DNA of 64,000 nt, from positions 62,001-126,000 of the forward strand of contig NZ_JALZ01000001.1 in assembly GCF_000521785.1 (NCBI RefSeq). Reading direction: 5' to 3'. Below are positions 16,689 to 25,341 of the stretch, piece by piece. A model generated the notes under the pieces. That model saw nothing but the letters and a program-made list of their open reading frames with translations, ran no database searches and was not told where the DNA came from. Both the position numbers and the translations under genes were made by a program. Source of the DNA: Roseivivax halodurans JCM 10272. Lineage in GTDB: Bacteria; Pseudomonadota; Alphaproteobacteria; Rhodobacterales; Rhodobacteraceae. Each line of letters starts with the position of its first letter. Within the stretch, counting starts at the first letter, position 1.

Positions 16689-17665
16689 GCGACGAGCGGC
16701 GCCGTCGCGGCGGTCCCGGTCACGAGGGGGCGCACCCTGGCGTCCATGAAGGCGCGAAGCCGGGGCAGCTCCCGCTCGAGATCGCTCAGCCGCATGGGCC
16801 GCTCCGCATCGGGCAGGCACGCGGTCCGATCCCCGGAACGGGCCGCCTGCCAGACGCGGCGCACGTCGGCCGCGCGCAGGAAAGCCGCATCGGTTAGCGG
16901 ATCGGGATCGCCGAGCCGCCGACGCAGCGTGTCCGCCATGCCCCCGGCCGCCCGGCCCACGAGGCGCGGAGAGACCACCGCATGCGCCCGGGAGCAGTAA
17001 TCGATCCGCGCGCCCCGTCGCCCGGCACATCGCGCGAGCGCGCGATCCTCGCCGCAGGCCGCGTCCGGAAAGCCGCCGATGGCCTCGTAGAGCGCGCGCG
17101 ACAGCGCCATGCAGGCGCCCGAGGCCACGTAATGCGGCAACGGCCCCGGAGCCCGCCTGCCGCAGAGAAGGTCGATCCCGAACCGCAGCTCCCGCATGAG
17201 CTCACCATAGGGCGTCGCGATCCGGTCGTGCCGGCGCATGCAAGGGGCGTTCCGCACCTCCGGGGCCAGCGAGAACGATATCGTCCCGCAGACGAGATCC
17301 GCCCCGGCCGAGACGCCGCTGCGGAACGCCTCGAGGCAATCCGGCGCCAGCTGGGAATCCGCATCGGTCGTGACGAGGATGTCCGTCTCGGGAGAAAGCG
17401 CCACGGCCATCCGCGCCGCCAGCCGGCGCGCGGTGCCCGCATTCGCCTCGCCCGGTGCGAGCGTTGCGCTCTCGACCCGGACGCGGCAATGGCGCGCCTT
17501 GAAGCCGGAGGCGAGGCGCGCCGTGTCGTCCGTGCAGCCATTGGCGAAGATCAGCACGTCGACCTGCGCCCTCGTCCGGGCTGCTGCACGGTCGAGCGCC
17601 GCGAGATGCGCCGGCAGGCCTTCGGCCTCGTTGCAGGCCGGAACGGCGACTGTGATATGCGTCAA
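16685..17665 (-). CDS. Family 2 glycosyltransferase
   Basis: This 326-residue protein has the GT-A fold of family 2 glycosyltransferases. The N-terminus ITVAVPACNEAEGLPAHLAA starts the nucleotide-sugar domain, the DxD-type motif is TTDADSQ (99-105), and GGFPDAACGEDRALARC (about 200) is the acceptor-side region. There are no membrane helices, so it acts in the cytoplasm. The start is TTG at 17665: an in-frame stop lies only six codons upstream (17681-17683) and no ATG or GTG fits. It is the first gene of the four-gene operon and sets its theme: transfer of a sugar to an acceptor, later deacetylated and methylated. The sugar donor and acceptor cannot be read from the sequence. Confidence 0.82.
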   Translation of the reverse strand: MTHITVAVPACNEAEGLPAHLAALDRAAARTRAQVDVLIFANGCTDDTARLASGFKARHCRVRVESATLAPGEANAGTARRLAARMAVALSPETDILVTTDADSQLAPDCLEAFRSGVSAGADLVCGTISFSLAPEVRNAPCMRRHDRIATPYGELMRELRFGIDLLCGRRAPGPLPHYVASGACMALSRALYEAIGGFPDAACGEDRALARCAGRRGARIDYCSRAHAVVSPRLVGRAAGGMADTLRRRLGDPDPLTDAAFLRAADVRRVWQAARSGDRTACLPDAERPMRLSDLERELPRLRAFMDARVRPLVTGTAATAPLVA

Positions 17666-17948
17666 GATCGAATGCCCCGCGTGTCAGGATGCGCTGCGGC
17701 CAACATTCCCCCGCGGCCCGGGTTCCGCCGGACGGCCCCCGATGCTCAAATCACGTCTGGACCTGCCGCTGCCGCCGACCCGATTTCGGAGCCCGCATCG
17801 GGTTCGGCCCGCGCGCCCGGAGGCGGCGTGTGACGCCTGTCACGATGGGGCACGGCACCACGAGCCCGCGAAGACCCGCGCGATATGGCGGATCGCGGCG
17901 CGCGGATGTCCCTTCAACCGTCAGGGCCCGGCGCCGGGCCGCCTTGCC
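17666..17948. other. Intergenic region between the rimK fusion and the glycosyltransferase operon
   Basis: This stretch of 283 bases lies between two minus-strand genes. It should contain the promoter of the glycosyltransferase operon and the 3' region for transcripts coming from rimK. I see no convincing -35/-10 pair, terminator or small gene. Confidence 0.5.
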
Positions 17949-19364
17949 TCAGCCCAGCAGCTTGCGCTTGCGCACCGGCACCGGGCGCACCCGCGCCTCG
18001 ATGTGATCGTAGAGCGTGCCGGCGATGTTCTTCTTCGACGCCGCCTCGATCCCCTCGAGCCCCGGCGAGGAGTTCACCTCGAGCACCTTTGGACCGCTCT
18101 CGGAGCGCAGAAGATCGACGCCCGCGAGGTTCAGCTTGAAGGCCCGCGCCGCGCGCAGCGCCGTGTCACGTTCCTCGCGGCTGATCCGCACCACCTGCGC
18201 CGAGCCGCCCCGATGCAGGTTCGAACGGAAATCGCCGTCCGCCCCGGTGCGCTTCATCGAGGCGACGACCTTGCCGCCGACGACGAGGCATCGGATGTCC
18301 TCGCCCGCCGCCTCCTTGACGAAATCCTGCACGAGGAAGTTCGCGCGAAGCCCCCGGAAGGCGTCGATCACCGATTGCGCCGCCTTCTTGGTCTCGGCGA
18401 GGACCACGCCCTTGCCTTGGGTCGATTCCAGCAGCTTGACGATCATCGGCGCGGTGCCGACGAGCCGCATCAGGCTGTCGGTGTCCTTGGGCGAGGAGGC
18501 AAACGCGGTGTTCGGCATGCCGATCTTGTGCCGCGCCATCAACTGGTGCGCGTAGAGCTTGTCGCGCGAGGCCGTGATGCCCTCGGAGCCGTTCACGACG
18601 AAGGTGCCGATCGTCTCGAACTGCCGGATCACCGCCGTCCCGTAGGAGGTCACGGACGCTCCGATCCGCGGGATCACCGCATCGTAGCGGGGCAGGCGGG
18701 CGCCGTCGTAATGCACCTCGGGCGCCATCGCGTTGATCGCCATGTAGCAGCGCGTCGTGTCGATCACCTCGACCGTGTGGCCGCGCTTCTCGCCCTCCTC
18801 GACGAGTCGCCGGGTGGAGTAATTGTTCTCGCGGCTCAGCACCGCGATCCGGAGCGCCCTGTTGGGGGCCTTCGCGCGCACCGCCTTCGAGGCGTAGACG
18901 TCGAAGGAGAGCTGCGGCTGCAGGAAGCGGTCGGTCGCAACGATGGTGATGTGGTCCTTCAGCGCCTCGCGTCCGAGCAGCATCCGGCTGTTCATCGCGC
19001 CGCGATTGGTCAGCGTCAGCTCGATCGGCCAGTGATCGCCGCCGACCTCGATGGTGCAGCCGATGACGTAGCGGCTCTCGCTCTCGCCGTTCGAGCTCGT
19101 CACCATGCGCCGGTCGATGATCTTGGCCGAGCAGGGGATGACGAGGTCGTCGCGCCCGGGCACCGGATGCACGGTGAAGCGCACCCGCGGCGCCGAGGAC
19201 GCGCCGAAGGTCTCGATGTCGTAGGCATGCAGCGCCGAGGTCCGCGCGCCGGTATCGACCTTGGCCTTGAGCGCGGGCAGACCGAGATCGGGCAGGGCGA
19301 CCCATTCCTCCCATCCGAAGCGGATCAGATCCTGCGCGGGATCGGGGGCCTGGTCGTCATTCAT
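17949..19364 (-). CDS. rimK: RimB-like retropepsin-fold domain fused to RimK-family ATP-grasp ligase
   Basis: This 471-residue protein joins two parts. Residues about 12-165 match the ATP-dependent zinc protease/DUF785 (RimB-like) domain with the aspartic-protease-like signature [15 protein letters not shown] (34-48) and later [10 protein letters not shown]. Residues about 175-465 form an RimK-type ATP-grasp ligase with [14 protein letters not shown], a glycine-rich loop ([10 protein letters not shown]), and metal-binding [13 protein letters not shown] near the C-terminus. RimK adds glutamates to the C-terminus of ribosomal protein S6, and in Pseudomonas RimB, a separate protein, trims or modulates this. 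Here both activities may reside in one chain. The ATG at 19364 starts the soluble N-terminal domain. It stands alone, with DUF2189 upstream on the same strand. Confidence 0.88.
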   Translation of the reverse strand: MNDDQAPDPAQDLIRFGWEEWVALPDLGLPALKAKVDTGARTSALHAYDIETFGASSAPRVRFTVHPVPGRDDLVIPCSAKIIDRRMVTSSNGESESRYVIGCTIEVGGDHWPIELTLTNRGAMNSRMLLGREALKDHITIVATDRFLQPQLSFDVYASKAVRAKAPNRALRIAVLSRENNYSTRRLVEEGEKRGHTVEVIDTTRCYMAINAMAPEVHYDGARLPRYDAVIPRIGASVTSYGTAVIRQFETIGTFVVNGSEGITASRDKLYAHQLMARHKIGMPNTAFASSPKDTDSLMRLVGTAPMIVKLLESTQGKGVVLAETKKAAQSVIDAFRGLRANFLVQDFVKEAAGEDIRCLVVGGKVVASMKRTGADGDFRSNLHRGGSAQVVRISREERDTALRAARAFKLNLAGVDLLRSESGPKVLEVNSSPGLEGIEAASKKNIAGTLYDHIEARVRPVPVRKRKLLG

Positions 19365-19476
19365 GTGCTGTTCCTCGCCGGGGTCGGGGCCACGGCTACC
19401 AAGGTGCATGGGTCCCGGCAAGGTTCCCCGGCTGGTCCAGGCGTTGCTGCGCTGGAGAGGATGCGGGACCGCCGGA

Positions 19477-19520
19477 CCGGGGCTCCGCCCCGGACCCCGG
19501 AGTATTTTTGCCAAGAAGAA
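19477..19520 (+). repeat. Rhodobacterales-type intergenic repeat/hairpin
   Basis: CCGGGGC-TCC-GCCCCGG (19477-19493) forms a 7-bp hairpin and is followed by a CCCCGGAG stretch and TATTTTTGCCAAGAAGAAG (19503-19521). I recall near-identical hairpins followed by a TATTTTTG and an AAGAAG tail as a widespread intergenic repeat in Rhodobacteraceae genomes. Only one copy occurs in this window. It could act as a terminator for plus-strand transcription. Confidence 0.55.
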
Positions 19521-19546
19521 GCGGGGGATGGCGCGGGGGCTGCGCC

Positions 19547-20332
19547 TCAGCCCAGGGCGCCGAGTTGGTCTGCGCGCCGGTAGAGGTGCCAGCTCGCATG
19601 ACCCAGCACCGGCAGCACGACGAAGAGGCCGAGGAAGGCCGGAAGCATCGCGAGGAATGTCGCGGCGGCGATGATCGCCGCCCAGACCAGCATCACCGCG
19701 GGATTGGCGCGCACGAGCCGGACGCTCCGGCGCATCGCGGTGACGAAATCCACCTCCCGGTCGAGCAGCATCGGCAGGCTCACCGCCGTCAGAGCGAAGA
19801 GGAGGAACGCCAGAACGGCGCCCACCGCAAGTTCGACCGCGATCATCCGCAGCCCGTCGCCCGAAAGGTATGTCGCAAGATCCCCGGGCGGGCCCATCAT
19901 CGCCGACGGTCCCATGAAGAGCGCGAAGAGCATGTGGGCGAGGAAGCTCCAGAAGAGCGTGTAGATCAGGATCACCGCGCCCGCCCAGGGGATCTGCCGC
20001 TCGCTCTGGCGCCAGACGACGCCGAGTACTGCCTCGAAGGTCGGTCGCTCGCCCGCCTCGCGCCGGCGGCTGACCTCGTAGAGCCCGACGGCGAGGAAGG
20101 GCGCCATCATCGGGAAGGCGAGCGTCGCGGTCAGCGTCCAGACGAAGAGCCCCGCACCAAGCTGCCAGAGTCCGAGCCCGAGCGCCACGTAGACCGCCGA
20201 GAAGAAGAGCCCGAATTGCGGCGCCGCGGCGAAATCGGAAAGGCCGGCCCGCAGGATCGCGGCGATGTCGGCGAGGGAGAGCCTGCGGGCCCCTTCGGAT
20301 GCTGCGGCGGGTGGTTCGTTCGTCAGGGTCAT
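19547..20332 (-). CDS. DUF2189 integral membrane protein
   Basis: This 261-residue protein has about six membrane helices and matches the DUF2189 family of inner-membrane proteins with unknown function. The first helical pair starts near residue 40 ([20 protein letters not shown]). The family feature [19 protein letters not shown] (about 72-90) is intact, and the last helices include [21 protein letters not shown]. The N-terminal 35 residues are cytoplasmic and rich in alanine. It is divergent from tgt and lies upstream of the RimB-RimK fusion on the same strand, separated by 182 bases that hold the repeat-like hairpin, so cotranscription is doubtful. Confidence 0.85.
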   Translation of the reverse strand: MTLTNEPPAAASEGARRLSLADIAAILRAGLSDFAAAPQFGLFFSAVYVALGLGLWQLGAGLFVWTLTATLAFPMMAPFLAVGLYEVSRRREAGERPTFEAVLGVVWRQSERQIPWAGAVILIYTLFWSFLAHMLFALFMGPSAMMGPPGDLATYLSGDGLRMIAVELAVGAVLAFLLFALTAVSLPMLLDREVDFVTAMRRSVRLVRANPAVMLVWAAIIAAATFLAMLPAFLGLFVVLPVLGHASWHLYRRADQLGALG

Positions 20333-20624
20333 CGCGCACGCTCCTCTCCGGGTGACGCATGGGCAGAGTGTACATCTTCGAGCCGCGCCGGTCGCCGGTC
20401 ACGTGGGCCAGCGGCGACTCGGGAGGGGTGCTTCCAACGGATCGGCGGGGCCCCGAGGCGGTCGGAAGCGGCTTCGACGATACAGATGGGATCCGCCTCG
20501 GGTATCGACGGGCCCCCCGCCGCGAATATGCGGGAAATATCGTACGTTTCGGCCCGGATTTGTTACATATGTTACGAAACGCCGCGTCTTGTGGCGCCCC
20601 TCGGGATGGGGCAGAGGATGGCGC
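20333..20624. promoter_or_regulatory. Divergent promoter region between DUF2189 and tgt
   Basis: This 292-base region separates two divergent genes. Near 20560-20581 lies an AT-rich patch with TTGTTACATATGTTACG, containing the short inverted motif TACATATGTTA and a TATGTT that could serve as a -10 box for tgt about 50 bases before its start. No small gene is evident. Confidence 0.35.
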
Positions 20625-21749
20625 ATGACGTTCCGCTTCACCCTCTCCGGCACCGATGGCGCGGCCCGCACCGGGGCCATCGACACCCCCCGCGGCTCCA
20701 TCCGCACGCCCGCCTTCATGCCCGTCGGCACCGCCGCGACGGTCAAGGGCATGTTCCCCGAAAGCGTGGCCGAGACCGGGGCCGACATCCTCCTCGGCAA
20801 CACCTACCACCTGATGTTGCGGCCGGGGGCGGAGCGGATCGCACATCTTGGCGGCCTGCACGAGTTCATGAACTGGCAAAAGCCGATCCTCACGGATTCC
20901 GGCGGCTTCCAGGTCATGTCGCTATCCGGGCTGCGCAAGCTCACCGAGGAGGGCGTGACCTTCAAGAGCCATATCGACGGCTCGAAGCATTTCCTCAGCC
21001 CCGAAAGATCGATGGAAATTCAGCAGCTTCTGGGTTCAGACATCGTCATGGCCTTCGACGAATGTCCGGCGCTGCCGGCCGATCGGGACCGTATCGCCGA
21101 GAGCATGCGCCTCTCGATGCGCTGGGCGCAGCGCTCGCGCGAGGCCTTCGGCGACCGCCTGGGGCATGCTCTCTTCGGCATCCAGCAGGGTGGGCTCGAA
21201 CGCGATTTCCGTGAGGAAAGCGCCAATGCTCTCAGGGAGATAGGGTTCGAAGGCTATGCGGTCGGCGGCCTTGCCGTGGGCGAGGGCCAGGAGGCGATGT
21301 TCGGCTGCCTCGACTTCGCGACCGACATGCTGCCGCAGGACAAGCCGCGCTATCTCATGGGGGTCGGCAAGCCCGACGACATCGTCGGCGCGGTCAAGCG
21401 CGGTATCGACATGATGGATTGCGTGCTTCCCTCACGCTCCGGCCGCACCGGTCAGGGCTGGACCCGCCGCGGCATGGTCAACGTCAAGAACGCCCGTCAC
21501 GCCGACGATCCCCGCCCGCTCGACGAGGCCTGTACCTGTCCCTGCTGCCGCTCCTATTCGCGGGCCTACCTGCATCACGTCCAGCGCTCGCACGAGATGA
21601 TCTCGGGCATGCTGCTCACCTGGCACAACCTCCATTACTATCAGGAGCTTATGCAGGCGATGCGCGAGGCGATCGCGGCCGGGGCCTTCGCCGCCTTCGA
21701 GGCGGATTTCCACGCGCAGCGGGCCGAGGGGGACATCGAACCGCTCTGA
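20625..21749 (+). CDS. tgt: tRNA-guanine transglycosylase
   Basis: Tgt exchanges guanine 34 for preQ1 in tRNAs with GUN anticodons, a step of queuosine modification. The 374-residue protein has the full-length TIM-barrel. Key motifs are [14 protein letters not shown] (about 54-67), [15 protein letters not shown] with the general-base aspartate (near 89), [26 protein letters not shown], and [11 protein letters not shown] before [12 protein letters not shown] containing the nucleophilic aspartate. The C-terminal zinc site is [16 protein letters not shown]. The ATG at 20625 gives the canonical N-terminus; a nearby ATG at 20618 is in another frame. No queuosine-pathway partners (queA, yajC) are next to it. 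Confidence 0.97.
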   Translation: MTFRFTLSGTDGAARTGAIDTPRGSIRTPAFMPVGTAATVKGMFPESVAETGADILLGNTYHLMLRPGAERIAHLGGLHEFMNWQKPILTDSGGFQVMSLSGLRKLTEEGVTFKSHIDGSKHFLSPERSMEIQQLLGSDIVMAFDECPALPADRDRIAESMRLSMRWAQRSREAFGDRLGHALFGIQQGGLERDFREESANALREIGFEGYAVGGLAVGEGQEAMFGCLDFATDMLPQDKPRYLMGVGKPDDIVGAVKRGIDMMDCVLPSRSGRTGQGWTRRGMVNVKNARHADDPRPLDEACTCPCCRSYSRAYLHHVQRSHEMISGMLLTWHNLHYYQELMQAMREAIAAGAFAAFEADFHAQRAEGDIEPL

Positions 21750-21754
21750 TCGCT

Positions 21755-21782
21755 CCCGTCTTGCCTTCCACATGAAGACGGG
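21755..21782 (+). terminator. Stem-loop after tgt
   Basis: CCCGTCTT (21755-21762) pairs with AAGACGGG (21775-21782) across a 12-base loop, five bases after the tgt stop. It is not followed by a T-run, so it is only a possible Rho-independent signal or mRNA-stability hairpin. Confidence 0.4.
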
Positions 21783-21820
21783 GCCTTGTGGTCCCGAGGC
21801 CATGCTCGGGGAGGCGCCGG

Positions 21821-23431
21821 ATGACGACAAAGGGGAGGGCGGCGGACATTCTCGCGCGCCGTCTGGCGGACGAGGGCTGCCGTTTCGTGTTCGGAATGCC
21901 GGGCGGCGAGGTCCTGACGCTGATCGACGCGCTCGAAGCAGCGGGACTGCGCTTTGTCCTTGTACGGCACGAGAACGCGGGCGGGTTCATGGCCGAGGGA
22001 GCGCATCACCGCGACGGCGCGCCGGGCGTGCTGGTGGCGACCGTGGGGCCGGGTGCGCTCAACGCGGTCAACGTGGTCGAGAATGCACGTCAGGACCGGG
22101 TGCCGCTGATCGTTCTGACGGGCTGCGTCGATCCCGACACGGCCGCCCGCTACACGCACCAGGTTCTCGACCAGAGATCCGTCTTCTCAAGTGTTTGCAA
22201 GGCGAGCTTCACCCTGTCTGCGAATGCCGCGGAAGTCATCGCCGACAAGGCCGTGCGGATCGCCACGGAGGGTCGCCCGGGCCCCGTCCACATCGACGTG
22301 CCGATTTCGGTTGCGGATGCCGTGGCCGACGCGGCGCCGCAGCTTCGCCGCCGGCCCGCGCTGCCCATGGCGCCCGCCGCGGGCCCCGATCTCGATGCCG
22401 CCCGCAACGCCGTTCGGAATGCGCGCCGTCCGCTGATCGTCGCGGGCCTCGATGCCGTGACCGAGGGGCTGTCGCTCAGCGGGATCGCCGAGGCGCTCGG
22501 GGCGCCGGTCGTGACGACCTACAAGGCCAAGGGCATCCTGCCAGAGGATCACGCGCTTTCGCTCGGCGGCGCGGGGCTCTCCCCAAAGGCGGACGCGATC
22601 CTTCTCCCGCTCGTCGCCGAGGCCGATGTGGTGATCCTCGCCGGCTACGATCCTATCGAGATGCGCAGCGGCTGGCAGGACGCTTTCGATCCCGAAACCC
22701 AGGTGGTGATCGACATCACCCATGCGCCCAACATTCATTACATGCATCAGGGCAGCGTCAATGTCGTCGGTGGCATAGGCCGCTCTCTTCCTGCGATCAC
22801 AGAGGGTTGCATTCCGAAGCTCGAGTGGGGTGATCGCATCGCCGCGACGCGCGCCGCGCTGGAGGACGCCTTTGCCCCGGGGCCGGACTGGGGGCCCGGC
22901 GTCGTCGTCGACACCTGTCGCCGGCTCCTGCCGGAAGGCACGCTCGCCAGCGCCGACAGCGGCGCGCATCGGATCCTCCTCAGCCAGATGTGGAAGTGTG
23001 GCGAATTGCGGGGACTGGTCCAATCCTCGGGTCTCTGCACCATGGGCTGCGCGGTTCCGCTCGCGATGGGCATGGCGCTGGCGGAGCCGGAACGGACAAT
23101 CGTGTCGTTCTCGGGCGACGCGGGCTTCCTGATGGTGGCGGGAGAGCTCGCCACCGCCGCCGATCTCGGGCTGCGGGTCATCTTCGTCGTCTTCGTCGAC
23201 CGCTCGCTCGCGCTCATCGAGATGAAACAGCGCCAGCGCCAGTTGCGTAACACCGGCGTCGATTTCGGCCGCACGGACTTCGCCGCGCTCGGCCGGGCGA
23301 TGGGCGGAGAGGGTGCGACGGTGACATCGCGAGCCGAGCTCGAAGCGGCGCTCGAGGCGGCTCTGGCTGCCTCGACCTTTACCGTGATTGCGGCCGAGAT
23401 CGACCGGAGGGCCTATGACGGGCGCATCTGA
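21821..23431 (+). CDS. Thiamine-diphosphate-dependent enzyme (acetolactate synthase-like)
   Basis: This 536-residue protein has the three-domain layout of the acetolactate synthase/benzoylformate decarboxylase group: an N-terminal pyrimidine-binding domain (about 1-170) with the catalytic glutamate in RHENAGGFMAEG (near 49), a central domain (about 185-320), and a C-terminal diphosphate-binding domain (about 355-530). The diphosphate motif reads GDAGFLMVAGEL and its usual terminal NN is replaced by VD (FVDRSLAL), a clear deviation from true acetolactate synthases. The ATG at 21821 is preferred over an in-frame GTG at 21788. It overlaps a CaiB-type CoA-transferase remnant by 17 bases. Enzyme pairs of a TPP enzyme with a CaiB protein occur in oxalate degradation, but this sequence lacks the typical oxalyl-CoA decarboxylase features. 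The substrate is unknown. Confidence 0.8.
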   Translation: MTTKGRAADILARRLADEGCRFVFGMPGGEVLTLIDALEAAGLRFVLVRHENAGGFMAEGAHHRDGAPGVLVATVGPGALNAVNVVENARQDRVPLIVLTGCVDPDTAARYTHQVLDQRSVFSSVCKASFTLSANAAEVIADKAVRIATEGRPGPVHIDVPISVADAVADAAPQLRRRPALPMAPAAGPDLDAARNAVRNARRPLIVAGLDAVTEGLSLSGIAEALGAPVVTTYKAKGILPEDHALSLGGAGLSPKADAILLPLVAEADVVILAGYDPIEMRSGWQDAFDPETQVVIDITHAPNIHYMHQGSVNVVGGIGRSLPAITEGCIPKLEWGDRIAATRAALEDAFAPGPDWGPGVVVDTCRRLLPEGTLASADSGAHRILLSQMWKCGELRGLVQSSGLCTMGCAVPLAMGMALAEPERTIVSFSGDAGFLMVAGELATAADLGLRVIFVVFVDRSLALIEMKQRQRQLRNTGVDFGRTDFAALGRAMGGEGATVTSRAELEAALEAALAASTFTVIAAEIDRRAYDGRI

Positions 23432-23806
23432 CCGACGCGGTCCGCTCGACGGTCTCACCCTCTGCGGCTCGAGAACCGGGGAGCGCTCACGTCGATTGTT
23501 ACAGAACTGCTCGCATCCCTGACGCAGCGCACGATCCTGGAGCGTCTCGAGGCTGTCACCGTTCCCGCCGGACCGATCCACACGGTCGGGCAGGCGCTTG
23601 CCTCGGATCGGGCGCGTGCGCGCGGCGCCGTGATCGATGTCGCGCGGCCTGGGGCGGTAAATGGCGCCGTCCAACTCCTTGGAAATCCGCTCAAGTTTTC
23701 GCGCACGCCGGTGCGCACGGAGACACCGCCGCCGCGTGTGGGAGAGCATACGGATGAGGCTCTCCGACGCCTCCGCGACGAACTTGAGCGGCGGAGGCGC
23801 AGGTAG
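23415..23806 (+). pseudogene. Internally deleted CaiB/BaiF-type CoA-transferase
   Basis: An ATG at 23415 with a strong GGAGGG ribosome binding site opens a normal CaiB N-terminus (MTGASDRRGPLDGLTL), overlapping the TPP gene by 17 bases. Soon after, the frame ends at a stop. In another frame, from about 23460 to the TAG at 23804-23806, the typical C-terminal end of a CaiB protein is readable: LRLENRGALTSIVTELLASL, then LEAVTVPAGPIHTVGQAL and QLLGNPLKFSRTP with PPPRVGEHTDEAL. CaiB proteins are near 400 residues; only about 16 N-terminal and 115 C-terminal residues remain and they are out of frame. The middle, including the catalytic aspartate region, has been deleted. The intact gene would have formed an operon with the TPP enzyme. 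Confidence 0.85.
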
Positions 23807-23944
23807 CCGCATTCGGAGGTTGCCATCACAAATGCGAAGGTTTCGCGCGATGGGACGTATGCGGTCGGCGCAATCTTATAGGCTCGAAGACGTGCGCCGG
23901 AGCCCCGGTGCACGGAACGACAGGCTGCTCCGGGACCCGAACGC

Positions 23945-25306
23945 ATGCAATCCGACATCTGCCGCGCCGAAACAGGCCTCGACTCGCTCGAGGCCTTGTC
24001 GGCCTGGAATGCCATGATCGCCGCCTTCCTTGCTCACGGCAGCTCAACGCCCGAGCACCTCTCTCGTGTGCTCGATCTCTGTCCGGATGCGGCGTTGCCT
24101 CACGCGACGAAGGGCCTGATGTGCCTGCTGCTGGGTCGGCGCGAGATGACGGAAGCGGCCCGATCCGCATATGCTGCGGCACGGACGGCGGCGGCGCAGG
24201 GGCACGAGCCTGCCCGCGCCCGGGCGATGACCGATGCGCTCGGCGCATGGCTCGACCAGCAGCCCAGCGGGGCAATTTTCCATCTCGAGGGCATTCTCGC
24301 GCTCAATCCGGCGGATACGCTGGCGCTGAAGCTCTCCCATGCGATCCGCTTCGTTATGGGGGATGCCCCGGGCATGCGCCGCTCGGTGGAGCGGGCGCTC
24401 GCGGCCCACGATGCGGGTCATCCACTCGCCGGCTATGCGTTGGGGTGCCATGCCTTCGCCCTCGAAGAGACGGGCGATTACGAGGCGGCCGAATGCACCG
24501 GGCGCCTCGGCCTCGAACGGGCTGCGGACGACGCCTGGGGCCTGCATGCGGTGGCCCATGTCCATGACATGCTGCACCGGCCCGCGGACGGGATCGCGCT
24601 CCTCGAGGCCAACCGAGCGGCCTGGGATCATTGCAACAACTTCCGCTTCCACGTCTGGTGGCACAAGGCGCTGCTCCATCTCGACCGGAGTGAGCACGAT
24701 CTGGTTCTGGCGCTCTACGACCAGAAGATCAGGGTCGAGAAGACCGACGATTACCGTGACATCGCCAACGCCTCGTCGCTGCTGATGCGTCTCGAACTCG
24801 AGGGCGTGCGGTGCGGCGGACGGTGGAGCGAGCTGGCGGATCTCGCGGAGGCGCGCCTGTCCGATGGCTGTCTCGTCTTCGCCGATCTGCATTACATGCT
24901 GGCGCTCGCGGGCGATGGGCGGCCTGACGCCGCGTCGGAACTCGTGCGCCGCATGGCCACGCGCGCAGACGGCAAGACCGATGCGGGACGCGTCATCGCG
25001 CATCCCGGTGTCGCGGCCGCCTCGGGGCTCGCCGCCTTCGGGGAAGGTCGCTATGCGGTGGCGTTCGACCAGATGAGCCGCGCTCGGGCGCATATGCGCA
25101 CGATCGGCGGCAGCCACGCTCAGCGTGACGTCTTCGAGCGCATGACCGTCGATGCCGGGATCCGGGCGGGGCGGTTCGATGAGGTGGCGGCCATCCTCGC
25201 CGAGCGCACGGCGCAGCGTGCCGGACGGGTCGATGCCTTCGCCGCAAGCCGGATGCGGGCGGTGGCGGCAGCCGGCGGCACGTCGCCCCTTTACGCGGCG
25301 CAGTGA
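23945..25306 (+). CDS. Tetratricopeptide-repeat protein (TTC38-like)
   Basis: This 453-residue protein is almost all alpha-helical and resembles the TTC38-like TPR family found in bacteria and animals. Repeats are visible, for example GHPLAGYALGCHAFALEETG with DYEAAECTGRLGLERAADDA (about 158-198), followed by the family hallmark HAVAHVHDMLHRPADGIALL and FHVWWHKALLHLD (about 235-247). There is no signal peptide or membrane segment, so it is cytoplasmic. The molecular role of this family is not known. It lies 138 bases after the decayed CoA-transferase and overlaps the region of the opgC start (a GTG overlaps its stop), so it is likely cotranscribed with the glucan genes. Confidence 0.75.
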   Translation: MQSDICRAETGLDSLEALSAWNAMIAAFLAHGSSTPEHLSRVLDLCPDAALPHATKGLMCLLLGRREMTEAARSAYAAARTAAAQGHEPARARAMTDALGAWLDQQPSGAIFHLEGILALNPADTLALKLSHAIRFVMGDAPGMRRSVERALAAHDAGHPLAGYALGCHAFALEETGDYEAAECTGRLGLERAADDAWGLHAVAHVHDMLHRPADGIALLEANRAAWDHCNNFRFHVWWHKALLHLDRSEHDLVLALYDQKIRVEKTDDYRDIANASSLLMRLELEGVRCGGRWSELADLAEARLSDGCLVFADLHYMLALAGDGRPDAASELVRRMATRADGKTDAGRVIAHPGVAAASGLAAFGEGRYAVAFDQMSRARAHMRTIGGSHAQRDVFERMTVDAGIRAGRFDEVAAILAERTAQRAGRVDAFAASRMRAVAAAGGTSPLYAAQ

Positions 25307-25341
25307 TCGGGGCTTTCTCCAAGCCGGAGAGGAACCGAGAC

